Assembly (NCBI GenBank): GCA_947652605.1
Contig: OX393578.1
Coordinates: 33,113,470 to 33,177,469, forward strand
DNA from: Elmis aenea
Lineage: Eukaryota; Arthropoda; Insecta; Coleoptera; Elmidae
Length of the DNA stretch: 64,000 nucleotides
Direction: 5' to 3'
Part shown: piece after piece, positions 46,570-59,519 of the stretch
Layout: every line of letters begins with the position of its first letter
Position numbering within the stretch: position 1 is the stretch's first letter
The notes under the pieces: model-generated
Database searches by the model: none
What the model was told of the DNA's origin: nothing
The model's input: the letters and a program-made list of their open reading frames with translations, nothing else
Program-made: the position numbers and the translations under genes

Positions 46570-49500
46570 AGACCTCATACTTTTCATACATATAAATACT
46601 ATTTTAAGTGGGGCAAGGACTGATTAAAATACGAACATCAGTACATTAGAAAATGATTTTTAATGTAATACACGCTCAATTATGGATTTCAAAAAACAAC
46701 ATAACAATTTTCTATAATTACACTTTTTATGTTGATAAAAAGGTATTTACAAAGATTAATTTCTCAATTTAGTACAAAAATACGCGATTAATTAAGCAAA
46801 ATACAAATTACACTCCAAGTACAATATCAACGCAATTATTTATTTGCCAACAAACATTATTACGCCACTAAAATATTCTCAACAGAATTGAAAAACTGAT
46901 TATCGTAATTGAACGTAAGCTTTTTATCGTGAAATGGTACAAAAAAAATGTTTTTATCAGGTGAAATTTTCGAAAGTCAGCCAAACAAGTTGAACCGGTT
47001 GATTCACACTTAGAATTGGCGACAGGCGGGATTCCGAATGTTATTCAACATTCCAAAGTCCACGTCTTATCGTCACTTCTTATTTTTCTGATCTATTTTC
47101 AAACACTAACAGTCTCTCTTACAACTATTTTTGTAAGCTGCATAAACATCATTAATTAATGTTATATACAGTAATGTCACACATAATGCAATGCACTAGG
47201 AATTTTACTGAATGCGTTTTGCATGCAATCACCACTGACGTTCGTAGGTCACACGCGCTTAATCACATTTTTAAATGCTCTGATAACAAAAACAAAAATA
47301 TTAGCAACACTGAAACACAACGCAGCCTTCAAGAACTCGACTTATTTTAGTCGGTATAAACCGATTCAGGCCAAATTACAAATTTTGTTCAGAAGATAGT
47401 AATAACAAAGCATATCGTAGTGTTACATTGCAAAAATTCCAATAGTCCGTGAATAAATTTGCCAATTAAACATCAATATACACGTTATACCCCATCACTG
47501 TACATTTTTTATTTTAAGATATAGAGCTTTTATTGGAAAATATTTAGAAGATCCAAAGTCCTCTTAAAATATTTAATTGATTTTAGATACATTCAATTGT
47601 TTTTAAAACACTCGATTTAAAATTATATTTTTGGATATATTTTTCATATGGTACGTAATTGAACCTTCTCCTGTAAGAAACTTGGGAAAATAAGGAAATA
47701 TTAAATTAATCAAAGTCGCCTGTGAAAATTATAAAAAACAAAAAGCAGTAAAAGTTAACATGAATTGTACGATAAACTGTTAATGGTAAAAATAGTGTAG
47801 AGATAATACATACATGTAAAATTAAATAAATTTAATTAAATAAAAATTAAAGTGACAGCTCAATTATTTTTAATTTTTTAAATTTTACCTATGTCATTGA
47901 ATTATCTGTTTATTTCCAGTATTTTTTAACAGTTATTAGAAAACTTACAATTACTTTTTTCTCTTTAAGTATTATAATTTTTTCATAAGCTGCTTTGATC
48001 AATCTAATGTGGCTTTCTATCAGAAATAAGTTTCTAGCTAAAGGTGCCTCGATTGTATATCATGTGATACGGAATTTCGGGAGCTTTTACACGATGTATT
48101 TAAAAATTAAATTACCTTTTTTTTTTAATGCAAAATAAAATTTTAAAATTTAATATCTCAAAAACTTAATAAAGTTTGTAAAATGTATGCTTTTATTTAT
48201 TATCTGTGCCTTACTTTAATTATTATAAGTTTATCGAATACTTTTAATGACTTTTTAATACGGAATTTTATTATTTGTGTGGTTATAAAAAAACTTAATC
48301 AAGTAACGGTTTTTATCTGGATTTCCTGAAAAACGCAAAGTATTTTACAAGCATATTATCCTCTATTTATAAACGATAAAGATTCGATTAGTTCAGCACG
48401 AAGCTAACACTGCAATTCCTAAAAGCTTAAGATATTTTGAAGAATCCACAGTTTACTTTATACAAGCAAAAAATTAAATTTTGTAATTTATGTTCATTTT
48501 ATAACTTATTCAACAATATGAAAATATAAATTTTTACACTTTGTATTTTAGTTTTGTATGGTACATTTTATTATTATGAAGATCTTTAGATTTTCCAGAG
48601 TTTGTCACCTTAAACTTTTATTTGTTTGTTCATTATTAATATGTTAAAAAATTGAAAAATAACGAAAAACTTTTAATATCAAAAATATTGTTTAATCTTC
48701 TATCAATTAGGTAGCTAATATAAATATTCGATATAAATTTATTTTATCCCGTTGCGGTTTATGAAATTCATCTTAATAATTTATTAAAATTTTATAAAAT
48801 ACTCAATAATTTTATTTAAGTTACGTCACTTTTTTTCAACATTTTTTAAATTTTGCTTTTTTAATATTTTCTACAATTGAATTGCTGTTGTAAATACGGA
48901 CATATAGCTAGATACTGGTAATTATAAATTACACAATAGCGATAAAACATCCTGATTCAATTCAAAAGTTTTGTTTTAAAAAAATCAAGAGTACCTCGGA
49001 AAAACATAAAACAAATGGTGGTACAGAAGATATTGTTTGCTGAAGTAAAACGCACTATATCGACAAATTGACGTATCGTACCACTCACAAACGAGTACCA
49101 CAAGGTTTTTGTCTAAATTAACGTAAACAATTACATCCAAAATAATTAAGATCAACATTTTGGATAACGTAATATAATTATGGTTTTTATCGTTGTGAAA
49201 AAGTGCGCAATGATCCATGCAGAACCGCAGCCGTTTGCTTAAAAAAGGTCAATTTAAAATCATGCCGTGTTTTGTGAAGTATTCATTAATCATGGAAAAA
49301 ATTATCACACTAAAAAATTACCTAAATTAGACTCAAATAAGTTAAAGAATGTCTCTTAAACAATATAACATTGTTATAACAATAAATTCGAGAATTTTTG
49401 TATAGTAGATACACAGATATATGTATTTGAATATACTGATCACCTACAAATATTTGTGCACTATACGTATACATATCAACTAATGCTAAAAATACCAAAA

Positions 49501-51093
49501 ACTAATTTTTACACAAAATTTACAACCTTTCAAGAAAAATAAAACGAAACTACGTTGAAATATTTACCAATTTAAAAAACCTATTATGTTCTAAAAAAAT
49601 GTACAAAATAATATATTTTTGGTCAACCCATAAATACCAAAAAAAAACTAGATTAAAAATCAATTGTTTTGATGTCCAACAAATGTTTTTTGCGATGAAT
49701 TCCAAGGGCATAAAAATTCAGCTTTAATGTTTGTACGAGATCTATATGTATTTTGCTTGTCATTTTTATATGCATGTAGTTGGTCGACCACTCATGGTAC
49801 CGAGAATATTCACAAAAGTCTTACATCACTTGTTTGTTTCAGTTATTATTAATCGACGTTAAAACCTTATTATTTCTTCTTTTATTTTTGAAATAGCTTT
49901 GGAACCCGACGTTAATATTAAAAACCCAAAAAATAAAATACACCAAAAACCAGTCATTTCAAAACATTTAATTTACTGCACTTTGCGAAACAAATTTGCT
50001 TAAGATCGATAATTAACAACATTTTTTGTTTTAATTTTATTCTGTTGTTGTAGGTAGAACAAATACAATTGTTCAACTATCACGACACAGGTAATAAAAA
50101 ACAGTAAAGCGATTTAAGGACTGGTATGGAAGTATTATAAAATATTTGTATTACATATTATATCAGCAGTACATTTTTTTTTTAAATTAAATTAATTAAT
50201 TTCAATATTATTATTTCACTTATTTTTATGTAGCTTTTAGTGTTAATGTTTTTCTTAATTATTAGTTAATGTAAAATAGAGAATATTTTAATCAATAACG
50301 ATCCATTTAAGAATTGATGCTATTCAATTAAGTTTGAATTATTAAAAAAAAAGAGCATATTTTATAAATTTCCTTTAACAATCCCACAACGCATAGCTTC
50401 TAACAAGTCGCAGTTAAACACAAACTTGTTGATTTTATCTTATAAATTAAATAAAAGCTTAAATATTTTGGTCCACATTTGTTGTGTCACCTCATTTGTA
50501 GTAAACATTGCTTCCAAAAATATTCTGTCTGTATCTATAAAAAGCCGCAGAATGCACTTTCGCCGGTAGATTTATTATTATTATGGCAACATCTTTTACA
50601 CATTTAAAAATTGTGTACAAATTTCACAAACAATTCAATTTTAATTTTTAGTTTAAGCATCGAAAACAAACATTTTGTAATTCTAATAAAGTACCTTAAG
50701 TAGGTACTCCATTATATTGAACAAATAATTTTTATTTGATTCATACATCAGCACAAAAAAACGCATTTATATTATTTCAAAATTAATGTATGTACAATTT
50801 TCAAAATTAAAAAAGTGCATCTTAAAATGAATGTAAGTAAATTCATTGTCCCAAATTAATTACTGATAACATACATTTTGAGAAATACGCATTTTTCATT
50901 TATTTAAAAATATAAGAATTGCCTTTCGTTACATTTTAAATATTAAGATAAATTATTAATAAACTCAAGTATTTCTTTAAATTAACTGTTATGTAATGAA
51001 ATTATTTTCATTAATACTATTTTTTAATGTCGAAAATATTAAAAATATTGGCGATACAAACGAAAGTGCAATCATTTAAAATAAAATTAATAC
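46570..51093. other. no feature seen
   Basis: AT-rich sequence with poly-A/T runs and no recognisable gene or repeat. If the candidate first exon is right, this is Hnf4 intron 1. Confidence 0.35.
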
Positions 51094-51109
51094 CTTCGTA
51101 TAATCCCAT
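51094..51109 (-). CDS. Hnf4: candidate HNF4 first coding exon (five codons)
   Basis: A minus-strand ATG at 51109 opens five codons (MGLYE) and one base G before a GTATTA donor. This phase fits the acceptor at 27978: joining gives a Val codon and then D-S-E-M-T-M. The ATG has G at -3 and G at +4 and an in-frame TAG just upstream, so it would be a true start. Several short upstream ATGs exist in the presumed leader. The support is phase, context and a promoter-like stretch about 620 bases upstream. The donor is not strong, and a one-base phase match has a one in three chance of arising at random. Alternatives: translation starts at 27966 or 27958, or another exon is used. Confidence 0.33.
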
Positions 51110-51727
51110 ATCAAGCTAATCAGTTCTGATGACAGCAAACAAGCATTTGGCAATCTATCACCATAATAACATCCCCTGCTTTGACGTTATTTTTCTCCAA
51201 AAACTCCCGACACAACGATAAAAAAAATGATCGTCAATGTCACTAAGTTTTATTTTTGTAACGCGCAAAAGTCTCAATATTATATTTAAAAGTTCAAAAA
51301 GTCAACTACAACAAGACGCCTTCATGATTAATTCAAAAACAACAGGACACATATGTTTAAGACCGATACAGTTATATTTGATCAATTAATTGAGGTTAGG
51401 TTAAATTACTCTAAGGTTATATCACAACATAACGATCTTGGAATTCATCGGTTCGAGCAAATGCTTCATCACTTCATCGACTAGTAAATCACAATTATTT
51501 CAATAAAAAAACAAAAAAATTTAAAAAAAAACAAAACGTCAAACACGCGTGTTAACTGCTGTATAAGTTGCACCATTCTGTCAAGTCATCGTTAAGTCGC
51601 GACAGCTTAGCAACGGCTACCCTACTCAGTAAAGCGAGCTAAATTAACTAAACCATCGAGTGAAGTGGAAAGTATGTTTGATATTCGTTCAAGTTCTATG
51701 CGAGGACAACCAACGAGACAACTTGTT

Positions 51728-51801
51728 GACTGAGTCATTTATGCGCAAGCATCAGTAGCCTCTGCGCTGGCTCGATTACGTTAATACTTATTACAACCAA
51801 T
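51728..51801 (-). promoter_or_regulatory. promoter-like stretch upstream of candidate Hnf4 exon 1
   Basis: On the minus strand an arthropod-type initiator TCAGTC lies at 51733-51728 (A at 51731), with an inverted CCAAT box (ATTGG) at 51801-51797, about 66 bases upstream. The block from about 51.55 to 51.80 kb is richer in G+C and CpG than its surroundings and free of recognisable repeats. No TATA box is evident. Transcription from here would give a leader of about 620 nt, if unspliced, to the ATG at 51109. This is inference from sequence context only. Confidence 0.3.
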
Positions 51802-52350
51802 AGGAGGAATTAAACCGATCATTTAAAGTTTCAGTTCAATAAAAAAGATATAAATAAACTTACAAACACTACGTATTATTGTTTAGAAGATAAACTAGGT
51901 ACATACTTTCTTATTGTATATAAATTAATTGGAAATATACTTAAAGCATTTATATGTATAAAGAAATTAAATGGGACGAAGCTACCTATTATGGTGCTGA
52001 TAACATCAAATATTTTTGCACATTCACAAACATCTAAAAACATTTTTTACATAAAATATATTTTATTGCGAATTAATTGGGCACTTTCAAATCAAGTATT
52101 TAATGTAGCTTAGTACTTTTATTAAATTAAAAATTATTTATTGTTTTTTTTTGCCATTTTACATTAAAACAAATTATGAAGTAGTTAATCTATTAAAAAT
52201 TATATTTCTGGACCTTTAATATTTGTAAGTATTTCACTATAAGTAAACTTATACAACATACAACACAATTATTAAAGTCCAAAATAATGAAATTAGCGAT
52301 ACATCGATGTCAATAAATAAAATTAACATTTATAAATGAACTATTTATTA

Positions 52351-52983
52351 TACAGGGTGTTATAAATTGGCGGAAGCGCTACACGTGTTGATGTTCTTCG
52401 TAAAATTCTAATTGTAAGTCGAAAATCTTGATACAAAAATGTTGTACCATGCTTCCTATGGCCTCAGGAACCATTTAAAGAAAAAAAAATTGGCAACATT
52501 GCATACATTTATTTGCGTTTGGACATTTTTTTATCAGCAATTTTTACTTAGGTATTTACAATTTTTGTTCGAACTGAAAGCCTTCAGTTCGTAAACATAG
52601 CTGCAAACTTTTGGGTATCGTAAAACACGAACTAGAAATAATTACGAGAAAAACAGAGATGACAGCTAATGACAATGTTGCCATATGTATTATTTTCATT
52701 CAAATCAGTGATTTACATATTTTCAACACCAATTTTTGATAGGAAGAACACAATATCTAGGAAAAAATACTGTTCGAAATTTATTTTTATTCCAAATTGC
52801 AGCTTTTTCATTTGCAAGTATTAAATAATAACGCTTATTAAAGGACTAAATGTCAAAACTTTGAGGACCTCTTGCAGACACAGCAAGCATGGTACAACAT
52901 TTTCGTATTAAGATTTTCGACTTAAAATTTTACGAAGAACATCGCCACGTGTAGCGCTTCCGCCAATTTTTACACACCCTGTA
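52351..52983. mobile_element. foldback family A copy 3 (633 bp)
   Basis: The ends are TACAGGGTGTTATAAATTGG and, inverted, CCAATTTTTACACACCCTGTA, with TA at 52349-52350 and 52984-52985. The interior is inverted relative to the copy at 3771 (GTTCGAACTGAAAGCCTTCA near 52567), and has one unit of the 54-bp repeat. Confidence 0.9.
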
Positions 52984-53287
52984 TATTCACATACATTCAT
53001 ACATACTTACATATAATCAAAACGAAAAGGATGATGCACACAACTTACGTAACCATAAATGCAAAATTTTGAATTTGAGTCAATCGAGTAATGAATTATG
53101 CGAGGATGTCCCTAAATATATGTTGTTATTTTTCTTTCAATTACTTTTTAGTCTGTTGTTTTTCCTTTAGTCTAACGTACACAACTGTAAAACTTCTGTT
53201 TAAGTTTTGTTTCAATGTCACTACATTATGTTTGAAACATCACTCGTCAATTTTATGGTTTAAAAAGGTAAAAAAAAATTAACAATA

Positions 53288-53420
53288 TACAGGGTGATTC
53301 ACTTTGACAGTCGCACCCCTGTATCTTAGGTATTTTAAGAGAAAACCCCCTATGAACTATGAACCTTATGTTTTTGTAAAACGCAGGAAATTTTTCTACG
53401 CACAGCTGGATTGCTTAAAA
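53288..53420. mobile_element. foldback left end without partner
   Basis: TA precedes TACAGGGTGATTCACTTTGA at 53288. No matching right end was found in the next kilobases. The right limit given is arbitrary. Confidence 0.45.
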
Positions 53421-55060
53421 AAAATGTTTAAAGCATAATATGAACTTACATCGTCTGTTTAAAAAAAGTTGTTCGGTGATAACGGTCCTTAAATTTTGTT
53501 TAAAAGTGAGACATCAAATTGCATCAACACGATTTTTTACAAGAATTACAAAATTATAAAAATTTCAAAACTCAAGATTAAATTAAATTAGTTAATAATT
53601 TATTTTTTACTCAAATATTGTCCAATAATTATTATTACTTTACTAAGCTTGACGCTCTGTGTAAACAACTATAACAATAATTAATTAACTTTTTAAAAGT
53701 AATGTAAGAAAATAAATTAAAAGTTATTTATTATTTTACTAATTTTATATAAAATTTCACGGAAAATCACAGTTAACTAGATAAAACTGTTTTAAAAAAT
53801 CAGTCTTTTAATTATCGTATCACCGATACTAAAACAATTGATTGATGTGATTGATTTTGTTGTAACAGATTATATTAGGTACTTAGATTTTAATACTGTT
53901 TGTTCTTTATGTTGCTTGGAATGACAGTCATTCATAATCAACTTCAGACAGAGGTTTTATGGTTTTAAATAATGTCCAAGATATACTTTATCTTGCCTAT
54001 CCTACAAATGTTGGCACTGAAAAACTAATTTTATAGATCGGTTTTTAACCCAATCATTTAGTTTATCATTATTTGTAATTTATTGCGGTTATTATTTAAA
54101 TACTAATTCAATCTGGTCTGCAAATATATCCATCATCAGGCTGTAGTCGACAATGTCTACTTTTTTACAATCCGTTCGGTCAGTATATTAACTGGTACGA
54201 TTGACAAAAATTAATTCGAAATTTTTATATATTTTACATAACCATTATTCGACTTTTTCTTAATAGCACTAGCATGGTGTGAAAAGCAGTTATTAAATCT
54301 TTTTATAATGTATCATGTTTGTCGCGATTACTTTCAAATAAAAAAACCGTTAAAAAAAACGTTTAAAAAATTTGGCTTTACGTAATTCTAGTATTATAGG
54401 TACATCCTAATAATACAAATAATGTCAAAACTTGGTAACTGAGTTTTAGAACGTTGCAAAAGCATGTCTTTCAAAAACTACAAGTTCTACAAATTGTCTA
54501 AAACAGATTGAACTTCTAACCACTATTTAAAATGTAGAGGTATACATTTTGGGGTGCGAATATTTACTTAATAATATTCAAACCAATGTATAGGTAAACT
54601 AAAGGTGTGATTAGTTCATTTTTATATTTTAATCTATTTAACAATATAATTTACATACAACTTTAATATTTTTTGCAATACTAACCATATTCGTTTACTT
54701 TGTTTTTTTTGAAATCTTTAGTTTTTAAGTTTTAAACAAAACACCTTTGAAGTACTTGAAACAAACCAAAACACTTAGGCTGAACAAAAATTGTTCAAGA
54801 TTAATACCACGAGTTTTTTTTTTTTTTTAGTGAATTGTTGTCGTTCCAGTAAACGAAGTTAAATTTTCTGTGACGTATTGTGAAGTCAAACTGACCAAAT
54901 TTTTTTATGGAAAAGACAAGCAATTACCTAAAAAGGTTTCCATCACGAGTAGGTAAGACTAATTTACCAGGGATATACTCAAATAAAAACAGGAGCTGGC
55001 ATTACTTCAACTTCTTTTATTTCAGTAAATTACCATAAGCCTACTTATTTTACTTATGGA
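53421..55060. other. no feature seen
   Basis: AT-rich, nothing recognised. Confidence 0.35.
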
Positions 55061-55077
55061 AATAGTTACTAGTACTG

Positions 55078-55180
55078 TGTGTGGTTCACGTGTGTGTTCC
55101 GCTCGCGCGGCAGACTGCTATAGGGGGGTTGACCCCCTCTTCAGTCGTAAGGGTTACGAGAATAATGGGTAAGGATGTGG
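55078..55180. other. GC-rich island of unknown nature
   Basis: About 100 bases (GTTCCGCTCGCGCGGCAGAC, then GGGGGGTTGACCCCCTCTTC) stand out against AT-rich flanks. GGGGTTGACCCC is a short inverted repeat. A 65-codon open frame (+) crosses it. It could be a fragment of a retrotransposon or a short exon; nothing is recognised. Confidence 0.3.
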
Positions 55181-55379
55181 ATAGTCAAGGATTTGTAAAT
55201 ATTTTATTTAACGTATTAAAAGTCTGTAAACTAGTCCAACTAGTATATCATAAATTGATTCTAGTCGTATTTTTGTGATGAATCAGTATTCATCGGGGTA
55301 ATTTTTTTTTAATGTAATCAATTTCTGATAATTTTTTTTTGCAGAAAAACACTCATTTCTCTAAATTGCAGATTTCTAA

Positions 55380-55770
55380 TCCAGTAATTGGATATTGGAT
55401 TGGAAAACGTGAAAATAGAGACGTCATTTTTGGCAATTTTAAATTATGACCTTTGTTGTTGATGATGTACTACTTGTAAAAACTACAATAAATATATAAA
55501 ATTCTGTTCTAAGAACGGATTTTAAACATAGGTGGCTGCACGCATAATTTGCAAATATCACATTTTGTAACATAACACAACAATTTTTATGCAGGTTTTA
55601 TTAATAATCCTAGTTTTATTTAATATTCTATGATTGCTCCCCGCTGTCTAAGTACACCTTAGAAAGAAATATATTTTTATCTTACTTCATCGGTTTCAGT
55701 CAGATAGAGAATGAGCAATATAGAGTTAGTAGATGTGCATAGTACATTTTTACTAGCATAAAATTGTAAT
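55380..55770. repeat. dispersed repeat, copy 2 (no foldback)
   Basis: A diverged copy of the repeat at 34440-35400. Shared landmarks are AAAACTACAATAAATATATA, CACATTTTGTAA, AATCCTAGTTTTATTTAAT and AGAAATATATTTTTATC. At the place where copy 1 has the 426-bp foldback, this copy runs straight through. Confidence 0.65.
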
Positions 55771-58337
55771 TGGTAAAATATGAACAAACCGCATTATTTC
55801 ATAGGTCAATAAAAGTAAATTAGTCGGTAAATATTTTAGATTTAAACTTTTCAAATAAGTTACTTTATGAAGGCACATCATACCGTTGCAAATTGTGTTG
55901 GTTAATTGGTTAAAATTTTTATTATACTTTAAATAAAATTACCTACCTATTATTGATATAAAGATATTTGTATTTTGCAGTTTACTAGAAAATTTGGCAG
56001 AGCTTAGTAGATTTTCACACGATTTTAATAATTTCTGTAACTGTACAGATTATCTTGAATAATTTAACGAACTTTATAATAACTTTAATTAAAACAAAGT
56101 TACATGTAACATGAATATATCCAAGAGTTTCATTTTAATAAGAATTTCACAGTAAGTAACTACATATCACAACATTCGAAGTGTCAAAAATAAATTCAGA
56201 CCAATTAATATAACATTTCAGAATATTAAAATGTTAATATTTCGCCTATTATAATTAAAACTAATTTAATACCTCAACAACAATGACAGATTACATGCGT
56301 CTTTCTAGATGGTAGATGCATGCATAATAATTTTCTTTTTCACTTATTTTCGTAATGTCAGCGAGCTGTGTGAAGAAATATGGTTACGAGTAGCAGTTTT
56401 AATTAATCAATCAATAATTATATGTCAATTTAGCAATAAATAACGAGAATAACAAATATTTTATGAAGGCCACGTCAACATCATTAGGAATATTTCATAT
56501 GATTTGAATTTTTTGTAATGTGTAAAAAAAATTATGTTTATATTAATAGAATGGTTGGTTATATTTGATATAAATTCTGTGAATGCAAGTTGCATTTTAA
56601 TCCTAATTGTTTAAAATTTTCTTCAATTGATACAGTCAATGAACAATCTAACAATCAAATAAATGAATAATCAATTTTAAGAAGATTTTTGGTAATTATC
56701 GTTTATTGTTAAAATAAGAATAATGTAAAAGAAGTTACTTGAAATGACAGAAACAATCAACATAATAAAAGCGATGTACGAAAAACGCTAAATAATAGGT
56801 CTGTTCCAACAGGGCTATTACAATCCAATAATATCAGGATTCTGCGCACTATCGATATAGCGTACCATTATAGTCTTTATTGATAATTATGTGAATATTT
56901 AATTATAAACAAGGGTAACAGCAAATGTATACGAAGCTGCAGAGAAGACAATTAAAATTGTTAAAGAACAGCAAAATGCAAGATAATAAAACAAACACAT
57001 ATAAAAATGAGTGACATTTTCTTTTATAGTTTACCGTAAGTTGATGTAAAAAATATTTTAAATCAATAATCTACACAGCGACATATTATTTTTTCAATAT
57101 GAGGCTTCGCCCAACTTAAAAGATAGAAAGCCGGTAAAATGGGAGTAGAATAGCTGATAATTTTAATTTTAAAATAAGTACTCCTAATATACAATTTGAT
57201 TGGGTAATTTCCGAAAATTATTGTTATTAACTAAGTTCAAGAAGTAACAAACCATTTCAATTTTTTTTTAAAGAAGTGACTAATAAATACAAACGCGATA
57301 AATTTTATGTCACATTAGTTTTTTTTTTACAGAAATGTACAACTTTATCTCAATTTAGCAGACTCTTTTAAGTAAACGACATATCCATGTCGAAAAAGTT
57401 AAATGCCTCCACTCTTTTCCCACTACAAGTGTATATAAGCAGAATCATGCAACCTTTACCACAAGCAATAAACTCCATCATGTCCAAAATATAGTTACTC
57501 CTAAACTGTGACATCAGTCTGAAGCTCAGGACACCCATGTAACACTATAAACACCTCACTTAACGGAAATCAAGAACACATTTCTATTGACATCTTCACC
57601 TCGACACTGCATATCATAAACTGCCTATGTTTTAATGAGAAAATCTTGCAAAGTCATGGCCTGCTTAAAGCTAATCGTGTAAAGTTAGTTTTGCAGTATT
57701 AATTACTGTTTTATTCTTATGCTGTGTTTCTATATTTTTACCAACAAATATATAAAACAACTGACAACAAAAAAATACATAGAAAGGTTGCTTGATTTCA
57801 TGCAATTAACAGAATATTCCGATTATAAAACAATATGGATTTATGTTAAAACCAATGCCATTGATAGAATATGTAGATTGGAAAAGTAAGGTTGATCAAC
57901 AACCTATTCAATGAAAATGTTAGTAGTGAATGATTAGCAGCTAACAAAAATGTGGATAATCTTATTAGTTAAAAAAATTCTGTACTGAAATTCGACCCTG
58001 TTTGTTCATTTTAAAATGTTGCACAAATTTTAGCTCAATACGTTTAACTGGCAATGTTACTACTGCCTTTTTAACCATTTCGTTTTTATTTCATCAAAAA
58101 CGTAAGAGTATCTATGGGCACCAACTCTAAACGGCAAAGAAAGTCTCGTTTAATTTAATCTTGTATGACAGCGTCAAGATTTGAAAAACAAAAAAGATTG
58201 TCGTAAATAAAAAATAATCTTTGAGTAAATGATTGTCGGATTCATTCATTTATTATACAAAATTCGACTTTTTATATTAACTTTATATTATTACATAAGA
58301 TAAAAAAAATTCCATAAGTTGTACTTTATACAAATAC
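55771..58337. other. no feature seen
   Basis: AT-rich, nothing recognised. A moderately less AT-rich stretch at 57360-57640 shows no open frame of note. Confidence 0.35.
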
Positions 58338-58427
58338 CGAAAACAATGCTGCCCCTTTTGTAAATCGCAACGGCGGCTATGATTGTCGTCTCTCCTCCAT
58401 TTGAATTATCAGTGTCGGCGCTTATGA
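58338..58427 (-). other. candidate exon of unknown gene
   Basis: On the minus strand, after an acceptor-like TAATTAGGTAG, a 90-base frame reads ISADTDNSNGGETTIIAAVA and IYKRGSIVF, ending at G|GTATTTG. The stretch is GC-richer than its surroundings and the frame stays open beyond both limits. No family is recognised. The exit phase equals that needed by the HNF4 exon at 27977, so an alternative upstream Hnf4 exon is one possibility; a different gene or chance are others. Confidence 0.22.
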
Positions 58428-58803
58428 CTACCTAATTATAAAAAGAAATAAAATGCGCTTTAGTTTATTTCTACAAAATAATACATACTACGTTATAAAA
58501 TACAAATAAGAATCTTTTGTTTCACATGCCACTTAGATAAAATGGTTTAGAAGTGCGTAAACAAGATAGGCAGAAGTTCAAGTACTATTATTATTGTTAT
58601 AATAATATCTCTTCATTTATATTTAATTAGTAGGTAAATAATAGAGCTGCAAGACTGAAAAAAGTACATTATACGATATTTATCGGTTTCCAGTATCTCA
58701 TTCTTAATCCAATTCTAATTATTATTGTACGAAAAGGATTGTGTTGTAGCATGGAGTCTTTGTCGAAATATTGACAACTTTTCTACATTATATGGCAGAA
58801 CAA

Positions 58804-59172
58804 ACAGTGTTTGAAATTCGAGTTTAAACATGAGTAAGTATTTGGCTTATTATAATAGCTCTAGTATAGTATAGATTTGAATTTGGCAAAATTGCTTAAT
58901 TCGGTACTCATTATTAATCCGAAGAGAAATTGGAAATATCCCGAACCGTATCCGAGAAAATTAGGAAAAACCGGTAAATACGATTTTTAAAAATCGTCTA
59001 TAACTCCTTTGGAGTATAAAATATTTCAAATGTGTAAAAACATTACCTAAGCAACTTTTTAAGTCGAATCGGATAGAAACCGCTAATTTTTCCTGGGTCG
59101 ATTCGTTTTTGTTTTATGACAGCTTTCGATTATGTAAATAGCAATAATTGCGCCCATAAGCAAATATTTGGT
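58804..59172. mobile_element. foldback family C, solo arm
   Basis: It begins AGTGTTTGAAATTCGAGTTT and follows the family C left arm (AGAGAAATTGGAAATATCCC, AAACGATTTT-like blocks) to about TTGCGCCCATAAG. No second arm. Confidence 0.75.
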
Positions 59173-59519
59173 TTGTTTCAGTAAGGCTATGTACAATCCA
59201 ATATCGGTTTCCAGCATAGTCTTTTGATAGCTCATCGGACGAGTAATCGTTTGTTCTAGCAGTTATCGGATCAATTTATGAACTTGTCTTGGAACAGTGG
59301 CCCAGCGACGGGGGGGCAAGGGGGTATCGATGCCCCGGGCGCCAGTCGGGGGGGCCCGCGAAGACCAAATATTTTTGCGTTTATTTCACTTATTTAAAGC
59401 CAGAAAATTAAAATGCAATTATTATTTTATAATTTGTTCTTATTTTCATTGCAGTGTATTTGAATAAATAACACAACATTAATCTATGTTGTAGGCTTCC
59501 GCAGCCGATGTCCAATGTA

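Larger units (their letters stand above)
6883..51109 (-). other. Hnf4: Hnf4 gene span, 3' part missing
   Basis: This is the inferred extent of a minus-strand nuclear receptor gene of the HNF4 (NR2A) family. The span runs from a tentative first exon near 51.1 kb to the last visible LBD exon at 6883. The five certain exons cover 27977-6883. Introns are about 8.7, 5.5, 3.8 and 2.3 kb between the certain exons, and about 23 kb if the first exon is right. The exon at 6883 ends in a GT donor in phase 1. The helices 4-12 part of the LBD and the AF-2 helix were not found in the left 6.9 kb, so they should lie outside the window. HNF4 proteins bind DNA as homodimers and regulate lipid and carbohydrate metabolism genes in insects; that is family knowledge, not read from this sequence. 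Confidence 0.85.
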
